Shown here piece by piece: positions 1 through 12,053 of a DNA stretch of 64,000 nucleotides. This DNA comes from Paramacrobiotus metropolitanus (lineage: Eukaryota > Tardigrada > Eutardigrada > Parachela > Macrobiotidae). The stretch is taken from contig NW_026570224.1 in assembly GCF_019649055.1 (NCBI RefSeq), positions 3,286,001 to 3,350,000 of the forward strand, read 5' to 3'. The first letter of the stretch is position 1. Each line of letters starts with the position of its first letter. The notes beneath the pieces were generated by a model, which was given only the letters and a program-made list of their open reading frames with translations, ran no database searches and was not told the DNA's origin. The position numbers and the translations under genes are program-made.

Positions 1-1835
1 TATCAAGAACAGCATTGGAAAATTGAATATGAATAATGGTAAGTCACGTCGGAATTATAAAATATATGACATGTGCCGCTGAACTGCGAAGGTTTTAATA
101 AATCGAAAGTGAGCGTGCCAACGCGTTCTACAAAAACAGGCTTGAAAATCCACCATACGGACATTGGAAATGGCTATACGTTTTAGGGATGTTTTTTTTA
201 AAAGTGAAATTATTCCGGGAATCGTAAATTTTACAGACCCTGATGATTCAATAAATTTAATGGAATCCGTGCGAAATTTCAATCCCTATCGCATGCATGA
301 TGTGGACAGTTACAGTCATCTGCTTTTCATTATGGATGATCGCGTACGAATGCGGAAACTGGCAGATGATGTTTTCGAGGGTGGGCGATTCAGCCCGGAA
401 TGCTGCATCGCTTTGGGTAAACACTTACAACTTGCGCTCGTTTGACATTCAGTCTCTTGCCTCTTCTTGCTTTACAGTGCTTACTTTTTTGCAGGGAATT
501 TTTTTAGTCTTCTGGGTGATCACGAGAAAGCCATTCAGAATTTCAACCGAGCATTGCGTTATAATCCCGATTTGCACCATGTTTGGACGTTGATCGGTCA
601 CGAACATGTTGAGCTGAAACAAACAGATTTGGCTATGCGGTCGTATTCAAATGCGATTGGTAATACATAGTATAATTGTTCTTATTTCTAGAACCATAAA
701 CATGCATGACAGCTTTATTCTTCTGAACAGAGGCCAATCCGAATGAATACCGCGCTTGGTACGGACTGGGCCAAGCACAGGAAATTCTGCGAGCACATTC
801 GTCCGCCTTATATTATTTCAAACATGCTTTCGAATATTGGTGAGCAATATTGTATCTCGCCTTACGGTTTCCCTTAATTTGCCTGCCGAAATGGAATATT
901 TTAAGCATTTCTTACCAACACCTCATGGCGATTGGTATTATATTATGTACTCTTGCAGTCCAAACGATACTCGGATGCTCCTGGCACTGGCTGACACTTT
1001 TCAGATTTTGGAAAACTATACGGACGCCGAAATGTGTTATTGGAGAGCTTACCAAATCGAAGGAGACACAGTTGTGTTGGTCCGGCTTGCGAAGTAAGAA
1101 AGATATGCCGCAGATCGTGCCCTATTCTTAGGTTTCTAGCTTTGCATTTGCATTGTAAGATTATGTCGCACGAAACTTTTCCGTCGTTTGTAAGTACTTT
1201 GGTCAGTGGTCCTGAAGTGTTATAAAGTCATGATGTGTGTTATAGAGTCAGTAGTGTTATAGAGTCAGTAGTGTTTATCATTAAAGTTATAAAGTCAGTC
1301 AGTTCAGCAGATAAAGTGAATTTTCTGCGTTATACGCGTCAGTGGGTTGTAACGTGTACAATACAGTAAGAGTTTATAACGCGTAATGGTGAGTTTGTCA
1401 TCGCTTTATGCAAATTTTATGTCAAATCCTATAGTCAGATTTTACGGCATCTTGTCGGTTTTCAGAATGTTTGAAAAACTTGGACGCTATGGAAGAGCCG
1501 CCGAAATTTACGTGAAGTTCACTGCAGATGTGCAGGCCATGAACTGTGATGAAGTCGATGGGGCGATTCGGCCGGTTGACCGTGAGGATTCAGAGGATGT
1601 TGGTTGTGCTTATCTGTATTTGTCGAAGTATTATCTCCTTCACCGAATGTTCGATAAGGCTTTCGAAGAGGCAAAAGCAGCCGAGGTATTCCGCGAGGTC
1701 AGGGAGGAAGCTCATGCCTTGCTGAAGCAAATTAGCCGGATGCGAGCTGAATCTGAGATGGATAATAGCGAAATGGTGAACGTTGATCCTGCGCGGCTGG
1801 GATTTCCACTGTGGGCGGATACGTCTGTTGTATAG
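1..1835 (+). CDS. CDC23: CDC23/APC8, anaphase-promoting complex TPR subunit (5' partial)
   Basis: TPR scaffold subunit of the anaphase-promoting complex (APC/C), the nuclear and cytosolic ubiquitin ligase that drives mitotic exit. Exons: 1-38, 237-416, 495-659, 731-839, 959-1093, 1466-1835; the phases agree at every junction, giving about 332 codons. The 5' part lies outside the window: exon 1-38 ends at a strong GTAAGT donor, so the gene is cut by the window edge. Visible family signatures: DPDD...NFNPYR before the repeats, then TPR helices NFFSLLGDHEKAIQNFNRAL, WTLIGHEHVELKQ, EYRAWYGLGQAQEIL, NDTRMLLALAD, AEMCYWRAY and YLYLSKYYLLHRMFDKA, in the same order as animal CDC23. The protein ends with a short acidic tail at a TAG. 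Recognition is by family memory; the order and spacing of repeats make it secure. No frame break is visible. Confidence 0.93.
1217..1301. repeat. Short degenerate tandem repeat in CDC23 intron
   Basis: Two perfect adjacent copies of a 17-nt unit (GTGTTATAGAGTCAGTA) lie at 1237-1253 and 1254-1270. Degenerate copies containing GTTATAAAGTCA flank them at 1217-1230 and 1286-1299. They sit inside the last CDC23 intron (1094-1465) and do not overlap coding sequence. Confidence 0.7.
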
Positions 1836-2659
1836 TTATGGTTTATCGATACATCTGCCGCAGGCTGTTTTTCTGTGAGAAAGGTTTTTTAACTATCCTA
1901 TTGTGCGGAGCAGACACCTGTCTGGTGTAAAAAATTGAGAAATAAAAATATATACAGAGATTAGTCTGTACAACAACTGTGGTCGATAACTGGGGCTGTG
2001 AGAGTGGGAGATGACAATGCAGTTATAAAAAGAGGATCTCAGAAACTTGAAGGAGGCACAGTGGTCGGACGCAATACGTAAGGGCTATGTGCTATAATTC
2101 TGAATTTTTAAATTTCAGATTTGAATGCAGTCGAATAATTATCAACTCCTTACAACAGCGATCTAATATTTTGCAGGGTCAGCTACAATTAACTGCACTA
2201 ATACTATATACTTATTCCTTAATATACTTATTCCGTAACAAACATATTATTATTTCAATCAATGCGTTGCTAAATGCTCACCACCCCAGGTTGCCGGTTG
2301 CCTAAATCAGCTGTTTTATAAAAGCCTGTTTGCCATGTGCGGAATTTGCCAATCATGCTGCCGCTAATGCGACTAACTTCGCCTAATTGCCCTACTCGGA
2401 TTGTATACATTTCACATCACATACTCGTAGGTAGAATTCTTCTCTTTTGGAAACCGCTTGTTATCGTTATCTGGACTTCTTATCGCAAGTGTAGACGTTT
2501 GCCGGTCTGAATCCCCTTCGGCTTTATTCGTTCGGTTGGTAAATTGGTAAGAACAAAACGGGAAACTCCCCTTCTTGAAGCGTGACTCTTCCTGATAAAC
2601 CAATTTGAGAAATTGTGATCCTTTAGGAGTAGATTGGTTGGTATTCTTGACGTTTCACC
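1836..2659. other. Intergenic, CDC23 to FAS1-A
   Basis: Contains the CDC23 3' end, and from about 2600 the presumed promoter and 5' leader of the first fasciclin gene. No convincing open frame, RNA gene or repeat was seen. Confidence 0.5.
1941..1946 (+). terminator. Probable CDC23 polyadenylation signal
   Basis: AATAAA about 105 nt after the CDC23 stop codon on the same strand. It is the nearest canonical hexamer downstream. Cleavage site not determined. Confidence 0.45.
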
Positions 2660-4297
2660 ATGAGGACTTTTCTGATCGTTTTCGCCATCGGCTTGGCCGT
2701 CACGGCCGCAGATGATGTAAAAGATCCGGTCCTGAATGTTGTGGAAGTGGCCCTTCGCATGGGACAGTACAGTTATCTCATGGCTTTGGAGGAGACTAAT
2801 AGCCTAGATTTGCTGTTGAACACGAGTACGTTATGAATTTGTGAGCCAGAATGAGAAAACCGAGAAAAGCTTTCTACTGCTGTGTGCTGAAGTGCAACTA
2901 AAATTTTGTCTATAGAGGATATCACGGTTTTCATGCCCACTAACGACGCATTCCGCAACGTAAGCGAAGATACCAGGAATTTCTGGCGTGCTCATCCGAT
3001 TACTACAAACAGCTTATGCGGTAAGGGAGCTGCGCAAAATCATATCCATTCTGAGCACACTGTACATAAGTTTACTTCTAATGGTTTACGAGTACCACTC
3101 AATTAACACAATCAAATATTGTTTGTTATTTGTTTTCTTATTAGTATCGCAGACTATCGCTAATTTTATTTCTTATATTTATATGCTTGGTCTCATCACA
3201 GTGTATCCCTGTCCATATTTCTACTTCAGATACCACATTGTTGGCGAGCGAAGGGATAAAAAAGACCTGATTGACGAAGCTAACTACGATACCTTGGCTG
3301 ATAAGAAGCGTGCTCGTTACATCGATTACAATGGATTCAGTAAAAATGTAACGAAACATTTTTTGATAAGGAGTTCAAAAGAACGTTTTCGCCAGAAAAC
3401 AGCCTATTCTTACGGACAGGAATAGCCGGTTAATTGTTTTTCAGATTCAACTGTACAATGATGCGCAGATCCAGTCCTTCAACTACGAGGCGTCAAACGG
3501 TGTCATTCATTTGCTGGATAACGTGGTCGGACACATCCAGAACGACAACATGCTCAGCACGTTCAAGGGCGTCCGGAATTATCCAAAATTCTCAATGCAG
3601 TGAAAATCACTAACTTGACAACCGTTTTGAATGGTACGCACTACGCTTAGTAAATTTAAATTTTATCTACACTTTGCATACTACTGGTAGCAAATACAGA
3701 AACAGATGTAATAATTATGTTTTTCTTATCGCTGACTTATTGCAAATTTTTAGGCTCGGGCCCGTACACTTTTGCGGCTCCCACCGATCAAGCAATTGGG
3801 AAACTGCCAGCTGGAGCATGGGACAAATTATTGAACGATACAACCCAGCTGAAAGGTTTGTAATCTTACCGGAGGTATGGAGCGATATGGAGTAAAATTG
3901 TTTTTTTCGCTTTGCAGAAATTCTGAACTTCCACATTGCCAGTGCTGGAACATGGATGACTCGTGGTTTGACTGACAAATTGAGCATTGCTACTCTGAAC
4001 AAGAATGCCAATTGGACAATCAGCATCATGGACAGTACGTGATGAATGATTAATTTTGTTAAATTGCCGGAGATTTTTAATGGGGTTTTAAAAATCACGA
4101 GATTTTTAATGGGCTTTTAAAAATCACAGTTTAATTAAAATCTTATCTTTTTAACAGACCAGCCGATCACGATATGGAATGATAAGGCCACACCAACGAG
4201 CCGTGCTCAACTGGTTACCTCGGATCTGTCAGCACTGAATGGAGTTGTGCATACGATCGATACCGTGCTTTTCCTCCCTGGCCAAGAAGAGTTGTAA
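2660..4297 (+). CDS. Secreted two-domain fasciclin (FAS1) protein, copy A, with two frame breaks
   Basis: Fasciclin-family extracellular adhesion protein. Exons: 2660-2825, 2916-3020, 3230-3347, 3445-3633, 3754-3855, 3918-4034, 4158-4297. Residues 1-17 form a signal peptide (MRTFLIVFAIGLAVTAA). Two FAS1 domains are visible: H1-type motif ITVFMPTNDAF, YH motif RYHIVG, H2-type motif GVIHLLDNVV; then YTFAAPTDQAI and GVVHTIDTVLF at the end. Intron phases (1,2,0,1,1,1) match copy B exactly, so this is a tandem duplicate. Oddity: relative to copy B one base is missing near 2999 (HP followed by a shifted frame) and one near 3567, and the unshifted frame meets TGA at 3601-3603. The downstream exons stay conserved, so these may be assembly errors; otherwise the copy is a recent pseudogene. 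About 312 codons would be expected if intact. Confidence 0.82.
4070..4127. repeat. Tandem 29-nt duplication in FAS1-A intron
   Basis: Two adjacent 29-nt copies (4070-4098 and 4099-4127), each beginning GAGATTTTTAATGGG and ending TTTTAAAAATCAC, with one mismatch. Each unit is itself partly palindromic (GATTTTTAA...TTAAAAATC). It lies in the last intron of copy A. Confidence 0.75.
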
Positions 4298-5926
4298 AAA
4301 TGTGCTTTTCAGAATTGAACTGAGTTTTATTTATTATACGATGTTTGTTGGTTTATGATTTTATTTTGATGTTTTAACGTTCTCGTGATGCTACTTTGGC
4401 GGCTCCGGTATGGTTTGCTAAAACGTTTCGTTCTTTGGTCGACTGCATGAAGACACAAATCATCAGTGTTGGCCACGCGTTCTGCGGTGGTCACAAAAAA
4501 ATCTGACTGTGGCACTAGTAAGAATTTAATAAATGGCATTCTGACGATCTCAGATTTATAATTACGGAAAATCCTAAAGATACGGAGTAGTCATCATTTC
4601 ACTTCAAGTCCAACATTTCACGATGACGATGCTACCGACATATTGTCTGCAATTTCATTTTCACTGGCTTACAAAACGAGATAATGAGTACTGGACTAAG
4701 AGCTCTTAGCTATAATGACGGTTATTGTCCAGCAATAACAGTCGTTAACGTGCGATCTGAGGCTTTCTTGTTGCTATGCAGCAGAGGGCAATCGAACTTC
4801 TATGGCATTTTAACTTTCATGTGCCATTAGAGTTTGAGTGAATAGTTGCCTTTATGGTGTCTCAAATAAACCGCCCGCCTCTCCCGTTTCTGTCAGTTAT
4901 CATCTTGCTTGACAGCGGTGTCTCGTTTATTGATTAAAGGGTCTGGTCGCGGACGGTTACATAAGCGGTAGACTGACCAACAGCCTTTCAGTTGCCAAGT
5001 TCGGACATCAGTCTGCACTTCACCACCTCCGTTGATTAACCCCATTTCCGGCAACTATTCTGGTCTGAAGATCGCGAAACGTTAATCAACTCTATGCAGT
5101 CAGTGTCCAGTGGTCATCTAGAGCGGCATCCACAGACGCAGTGACCTTCAACTTGGTAGATGCGAACAAAACCAAAAGAAAGTTGCGGAACTGAGGCTGT
5201 ACACTTGACTGAGACGTTGTTTCATTGTGCAAAATTTATCTCCGATTTTCTTTAAAATACCACGACCGTACAAACTTACGTGCTTGTTAAATTTATAACG
5301 GAATATGATACTATAATTACTAAAATTTCACGCGCAATGTAGTACCTACCAGACTTGGCCCATTTTCGCTTTTCCCACTTTCATCCCACCCCCACCTTCA
5401 CAATTTAATTCCCAGCCCAGCCCACCTCCGGCTACTCAAATTTTCAGCCCATCTCACCTTTTCGATCTCATCTTCATCCCCATTTTTACAGGCTCAACGC
5501 CGCTACTTTTGCAAGTTTTCCGCATACGACAGAATTGCCGGGCAAAAAAAATTTCGGTTTTTAAGAGTAGGTAGGTACTACCTACCGTTAATTTCCGTGG
5601 TAGGCTGGTTGCGCATCATTTCTATCGGTGCAGCCTGTGTTAAGTGCAATTCCTGTGTTGGAACAAACAACAGCCTTTGTGCCTTTGTGATCTCAGTTTT
5701 GGCACACTGCACTAACAGCGTACTCATTTGTTCGAACTCCCGAATTTGTCAGTTATCAGGATAATTAGTTTTGTTAATCGATTTTCTTCCAGTACTACTC
5801 GTACTGTCCTTTTTTATACAAAAGATTCGTTTCTATCATAGTATCTGTCACTTTCGATTCAGTTTCACAATTTTCCCTTTCCACTAATACCCTTTTGGCT
5901 TTTACTAAGCATAAGCTCTTTAGACC
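4298..5926. other. Intergenic between FAS1 copies
   Basis: About 1.6 kb without a supportable gene. It holds a 243-bp inverted-repeat-bounded element (5339-5581) and pyrimidine-rich tracts just before copy B. The intergenic sequence of copy A and copy B does not look duplicated, so the duplication unit is probably limited to the gene body or is old. Confidence 0.45.
5339..5581. mobile_element. Possible MITE with 12-bp terminal inverted repeats
   Basis: GTAGTACCTACC at 5339-5350 is matched by its exact reverse complement GGTAGGTACTAC at 5570-5581. The 243-bp interior is C-rich in its middle and has no coding frame. No clear target-site duplication was seen, and the right end is itself locally palindromic (GGTAGGTACTACCTACC), so the arms could be a short coincidental repeat. 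Confidence 0.35.
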
Positions 5927-8346
5927 ATGGGAAAATCTGCAGTCTTTTTCGTTGCACTCTTATTGGGTTTCGGCGGTATTAAAGCAGCCGATGTTGTCAA
6001 GCGGGATATATGCTTGTCAGATCCTGTCGGAAATGTTGTACAAGTAGCTCTACAGATGGGGCAGTACCTTTTTTTAGGCGCCATGGAAGAAACCAAAAGC
6101 CTACATTTACTGGAGAAGACAGGTACGGTCGTCCTATAGCTAGTTTTATTAGTTCGCTCGCTCCCGGCCTTCATAGTTTCACGAATAAGGGATGGTTAAT
6201 CCGAAACGATAAAGCTATTGTACAATTCTGTTAATAATAATATGTTGTAATAGCTTTGCGATCGGTATCTTTATAATATGGTGGTGCAAATTAGAATACT
6301 TTCGTCTTTCGTGTTAGCATACTTTACTTTTAATGCGCCGCGGTCTTAAACCTCCCGGCATGCGAAAATACCGCAAAGTACCAATTTTTTACATGTACAG
6401 TAAGTTGATAATGCATTAATGATATTATGATATTAATTAATGCGTGATGTATTTTTGGATAGGTAATATCACGGTTTTTTTGCCGACCAACGAGGCATTT
6501 CGAAATGTTAGCCAAGAAACCCGAGATTTTTGGAAAAAACATCCCGGAGCCTACAAGCAGCTAATGAGGTTTGTGGGATTTGTGCTCAGTAGTAGGAATG
6601 TGGCAGCCGTTAAAATCAGTACGGATTTGGCGGCAGATAATTTCTCACAAACCATGAGCATTGTAAAACCACATACCCAATTGTAGCAGTATGTAACTAA
6701 ATCAGCTCTACACTTCAGGTACCACATTGTCAAAGAATTGCGACATAAAGCTGACCTCGTCGATGAAGCTACATACGTAACTATGACCAACAAGAGTTTT
6801 TCGGGTCGTTATGTTGACTACAATGGATTCAGTAAAAATGTGTGTACGAAGCTTTAAATTTGTAAACACGAGTAAAAACAAGCCTGACAATATCAAAATC
6901 TGCAACGCTTGTTTATGGTATTAAAAAGGCTGGCGTCGCCTAGATCCTTGCATGCTCAAGGTTTTTAAGCTCTGTAGTAAATTGTAGTAAGCAATGGTTT
7001 TGCTGTACATCTATACGACATCAGCTGACGCTTTTCGGTATGTATGCTGTTTCAACTTTCAACCCCTTTGCTCTTTTGCATGCCGGGTTCCTCGTTTTTT
7101 GCAAAACAACAGTGTTTGAGTTCACAATACTGGTGCAGGTAGGGTGACACCTAGCTGATTCTATTTGCAGATACAGCTGTATAACGATGCACCGATCAAC
7201 TCCTTCGATTACGAAGCATCGAATGGTGTCATTCATCTTTTGGATAGCGTGGTTGGACGCATGGCAAAGGATACCATATTCGGCATCGTCAAAAAACGCA
7301 AAGATTTAACCAAAATACTCAACGCGATACAAATAGCAAATCTGACTTCGATTCTAAACGGTACTTGTATGCATACCAGTAGCTTGAAATAAAATTTAGT
7401 TTATAGTTTATAACAGTAGTGGCCGACCCGCGGTTACTTTTTTAATAAAGCACATAAAATGATAAGTGCACCAACTAATATTAATTTTCTCATTTGAGCC
7501 TACAAATTAAAGTATGAGTAGTTGAGTACTGCACTCGTATTACATGAAAGTGGTTGATGGGCTTGCTCTGTGAATTTTTGTGTACGAGCTAGGTTTGCGT
7601 TCACATGCACCGCTCTGCTGAAATAAGTTACATTACGAGTACTATAAAAGCGGGAAATAGCAGCGATCTTTTTTTCAGGTTCGCAGCCCTACACATTCGC
7701 TGCGCCAACGGATAAAGCAATCGACAAGCTTCCGTCTGGGACGTGGGATAAATTGCTGCATAATCCTGATCAGCTCAGAGGTTAATGCTGTTTGTAGTAG
7801 CATTAGCGGTAAACATATAATGTATTGTAATCGTAGCATAATCGTGTCTTCGTATGTGACCCTGAACAGAAATTCGAACACTGTATCTGTGCACATTTAA
7901 TTTACCCTGTTTATAACGCTTTAATTACTGATGTCTGGTGACCTTTGTGAATTGTGCAGACGTCTTGAATTACCATGTGGCAAGTGCGGGAACATGGATG
8001 ACTCGTGGTCTCATAGATAACCTCAAAATTGCAACTTTAAACAAGAAGGCTGACTGGACAATCCATATGGACAACTATCAGAAACATGGGAATGAAAAAA
8101 AGTCTGGGTCGCCGGGTAAATATAGAAGAGCATTGACTTAATTTGATTTAAGCAGTGTAATTTGGCGTACAAGAACTTCTATATACAATACACAGAATGT
8201 TATTACCTTTTTTAGGTAGCTTTATCAAAATCGACCAAGCCAAAATGATTGCTGTGGATTTATCAGCGACTAACGGAGTAGTGCATACCATCAGCGCCGT
8301 GCTTTTTCCTCCTTCTCGTAGACGTCTGGGCCGTCGGCATAACTGA
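5927..8346 (+). CDS. Secreted two-domain fasciclin (FAS1) protein, copy B
   Basis: Extracellular FAS1-domain protein of about 333 aa, intact. Exons: 5927-6122, 6463-6568, 6719-6839, 7171-7360, 7679-7780, 7960-8115, 8216-8346; all phases agree. The start ATG (GACCATGG context) opens a signal peptide, MGKSAVFFVALLLGFGGIKAA. Domain 1 carries ITVFLPTNEAFRNVS, RYHIVKELRHKADLVDEA and GVIHLLDSVVGR; domain 2 carries YTFAAPTDKAIDKLP, VLNYHVASAGTWMTRGL and GVVHTISAVLFPP, ending in a basic tail (RRRLGRRHN). No transmembrane segment or obvious GPI signal is visible, so the protein is probably secreted and may act in matrix or cuticle adhesion, as other FAS1 proteins do (inference). Exon 6 is longer than in copy A by an insert rich in Lys, Gly and Ser. 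It lies 1.6 kb downstream of copy A on the same strand. Confidence 0.88.
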
Positions 8347-9622
8347 TAAGTTGATAACAGTTTTTTCTGCTTCTTGTCGTAGGTATTACGGTTATGTATC
8401 ACGCCAGTTAAATATATTTTGTACAAATGTATTAGACTATTAGTGGATTACTGTATTAGGATTAATTTCGAGCACTGTGTTTGTGTCATTTTGATCGGTA
8501 CAAAATACTATAGATAACTCTGTTATTCTATGCCCTGTCAAGCAGAAGATAACGGAATAAAGCTTCATTCGCTTATTCTAGAAAATTCAAAGCGGAAAAC
8601 CGTTTTCAGTTAATTGCCTGTTTTCAAAGGAATACATAAGCGAAAGTTGAACTACTTTCCTTCAAGTATAAAGTGCGACATTCGTATCCCATAATACACA
8701 ATTTAAAGTAATAAATTCGGGCCAATTTAAAGTGAAGTAATTTGCACCAAATCGGGTAGCAGCAAAAAGTAAAGCAGTTAAACCTAACCTTAACAACGTT
8801 TTTTGCTTAACGGTAAGGAACGCGCATATTAACCGGTAAGTATATAATAGAATATAGATATAAAGTCCACCATTTTGCTTCTACTGCATTGCGCCGTTTG
8901 TTTTGTGTGTGCTGCATTCGCGTCTTGAAGTTGAGCAGTACTCACTTGCACGAGCACTTCTCGTACTTTAGACAGCAGATAATTTTTTTTATCAGACGAT
9001 GATAGGTGTTTGATATTTCGAAATCAAACATTAAATGCGTTGCATATTATTAATTCGTGACGAAAAAGAGAGCGACCCACTGAATCTAACCATAAGCGAA
9101 TTTGACCATAAACGTATTGGTTGTGTGTCTTGCGTTATGTCGCTGGAATTTGGTCGTCATGCAGTCCCATTGAGATACCAAAAGTGGATCGGAAAAAGTT
9201 TTCTGCCCTGCAGTTTTTACTGACATTGAATGCAATTCATCCGAAAAAATATCTAATATGTGCTGCAATTGCAAACCGTGAACTGGAGCAACGAGTGCTA
9301 CATGAATTCTTGTAAACAAACACTTCCTGGTTTGATTTGTCCCAGAATTTCGACTGAAAATCCTGTGTAACATTACCAGTATGCATATGGTATTTGCATC
9401 TCCGCGTCCGTATTCTTCCGTTTTCAGAACTATCATAAAACGTGGTTGTTTCGCACGTGGAGGCTGCATCTGATGTGTACAATTTCATCCATGGAATTTC
9501 TCTTGTGTTGTAACTCCTCGTTTCTGTGCTTCTAATTTACGTGCACGCTGATTATGTTCTAAGCTGTTGGCGCCGGAGTTGGTAGAATTTGAAAACTTGT
9601 GGATTACTAAAAAGGCGAAACG
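8347..9622. other. Intergenic, FAS1-B to K+ channel
   Basis: About 1.3 kb with no supportable gene. Short overlapping frames on both strands at 9035-9490 shadow each other and match nothing I recognise. Confidence 0.4.
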
Positions 9623-12053
9623 ATGGACACTTTCGGCAACACATACCGCTTACAGGGCTGGAACGGCATTGATCTGGATTTAGAGCCCAGCAATCAGGGA
9701 TTAACGATCCCGCACGCGTAGCCAGCTACACCGACCACAACACCATTATTAATGTGGACCTCAACAAACGATCTCAGCGACCGCGGCAGACACGGTTGCT
9801 CTACAAAGATGGAGCATATACCCTGATTGGCAAAAACATCCCCAATATCACGCGGCGTTTCATGTCGGATTTCTGGAATACGATGCTGGACATGAGCTGG
9901 ATGACGATTCTGTGCTTTTTTCTCTGCAGCAGTCTGGCGTTGTGGTTGACGTTTGCCGCCGTGTTCTGGATCATTTCTTACGCACATGGAGATTTTGACA
10001 CGCGAAATTTCACTAATGACACTTGGATACCGTGCATTTATTTTGAGAATATGAGTAATACGACGACGCTGACCAATACGTTCACGCACAGCTTCCTGTT
10101 CGCAGTGGAGACCCTGCGTACGATAGGATATGGTGAGTTGCACTGGTCAGTTTTCACATATCTATATTTACTGCAGACACGCTGTAACAGTTACACTAGA
10201 TAGGCATAGTGCAAATAGTTATAAGTCGTACTCGTCCGAGTTTTGCTGACTGGTCAGCAGTGCGCCTTAATGCACAGATGTGAGATTAATAAAATAAAAT
10301 TAAATATATATGATTTTAATACATAAAAATACAGGATTTTACTTGTACACATTTTGTTACAAAAGTAATATTCCAGCCATTTCCAGGTACACCGCGCTAT
10401 CCAACGGATGAATGCGCAGCGACATTGTTTTTCCTGTGTTTTGGATTAATTGTCAGTTGCCTCTTGGAGAGCGTCCTGGTGGGGCTCCTCCTGGCCAAAA
10501 CGCATGTCCCGCAAAAGCGCACACAAACCCTCCTATTCAGCCAGTGTGCGACAATCTGCACCCGCAATGACCAAATGTGTCTTCTCTTCCGCGTGGGAAA
10601 CGTCCGCACCAGTCTGCTGCTGCGTGTGGCACTCAAGGCGTATTTGGTGAGAGATACTGGAGAGTAAACACAGTTGTCAAACTATCTATATTTGTGTAAG
10701 TTTGACCCACATGTAATGTGCAAATTTGTTTGCAGGTTTATGCCAAACGCACCGACGAGGGTACTATACGCAATAGAGTCCAAAGTTTCTGTTATGCGCT
10801 GTCGTGATTGATTTCCCTGGAACTAAAAGCGTGTGTTTACAGGGGAAGAAATGCCTTCCATCAGCATGAAATTGATCTGCAAATCGACTGCAATGGCGAC
10901 AATGTCTATCTGGGATGGCCAATTACCGCCTGCCATGTGATCGACGCCAGCAGTCCTTTTTATCATGTGAGCAAAAAGAATCTGAGTCGAGCCGCGTTCG
11001 AAATCCTGGTCATCCTGGAAGGCATTGTTGAATCAACAGGTACGATTGTAGTGTTATTCCCGTATCTTTATGTACTCGTACACAAGAGTGCTTTCGGTTA
11101 TATTTATATTTATATGCGTTTATATACTGCGCCGACAGTTCTGCAAAGTTTTTGACCTAACAACTTAGATGATTATCTATTTTAATAGTATTTTGTTTAA
11201 ATAAGTATTTGAGTTGTTAAATTTATTGTTATTAATATTCCCGTAGCTTTTTCGTATAAGAATGGCTTAGGTGACCTTGTATGTCTGCACTCGGCGCTGA
11301 CATTAGTGAATACGATACTGAAGAGTTCTTTCCATTAAATACGTATTTATCTGACTTAATTCATTAAATCTGTGGTAAAAAACTGTGTGTGCTACACAAA
11401 ATTAATGGAATAAAGTTTTCGTAGGATCGTCCGTTCAAGCACGCACATCGTACATTCCGGACGAAATCCTTTGGGGTCATCGCTTCCGTAGCGTCTACAC
11501 CCATGCGGATCGCAAACAAACCCAGATTTTTGACTTTACCCACTTCGACAGTACAGAACCACAAGCGGACATGAAAGATCTTTCTGCTTACGAACTGAAC
11601 GAACGGGCCATCTTGACCAGTCCGCTGAATTCCACTCCGGCACCGACTCCGGTTATCTTAATGTCGGTGGCGGAAGAAGAGCAATCGGGTGACTATACCG
11701 ACAGTGTGGTCGGCGCAATGCCGAAGGAAGCGATGTTATCACCGTCTCTTGCGAAGGCTCTGGATCTCCCGTATGAGGTCATTCAGAATCGAAGCCGGGC
11801 AGGAACGCGGCGTGGCAGTACGCAAGTGCAGTCGCGGAGGGTATCGCGGGTGGAGACTTACGGTCAAGATGGATTACGCTTGCCGCATCCGTGCAGTAAT
11901 TCACCGATTGCTTTCGGGAATCCCGAACCGATTTCATTGCCGTTGCGGAGGATGTCGACATCTGCGGGCCGGAGTGATGCTAAGATGCGGCATGTGGCCA
12001 GTTGTGATGATTTTTCCGCGATAGGGAGGTTGAGGAAAATATCTTCTCCGTAA
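9623..12053 (+). CDS. Inward-rectifier K+ channel (Kir family), with two apparent frame breaks
   Basis: Two-transmembrane potassium channel of the plasma membrane. Exons: 9623-10132, 10387-10646, 10736-10760, 10843-11039, 11425-12053; about 540 codons. M1 is near MTILCFFLCSSLALWLTFAA; the pore has VETLRTIGYG with the filter TIGYG; M2 is LIVSCLLESVLVGLLLAKT; the cytoplasmic domain shows QTLLFSQCATICTRNDQ, FRVGNVRTS, ACHVIDASSPFYHVS, EILVILEGIVESTG and ARTSYIPDEILWGHRF. After the filter the residues are TP rather than the usual aromatic-Arg. The pore-lining rectification position in M2 aligns with Glu. Oddity: the ATG at 9623 runs into TAG at 9719-9721 unless one base is missing near the GGG at 9697; exon 4 needs one more base near 10855. 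The long Ser/Arg-rich C-terminal tail lacks an obvious PDZ ligand. An upstream first exon could replace the 9623 start. Confidence 0.85.

Noticed and set aside
9694-10143. 149-codon minus-strand open frame across the K+ channel first exon
   Set aside because: Antisense shadow of a conserved coding exon; no recognisable protein.
10736-10842. A longer K+ channel exon 3 with a 35-nt intron, which would avoid a frame break
   Set aside because: The intron would be implausibly short and would insert residues absent from Kir proteins; a one-base loss in exon 4 is simpler.
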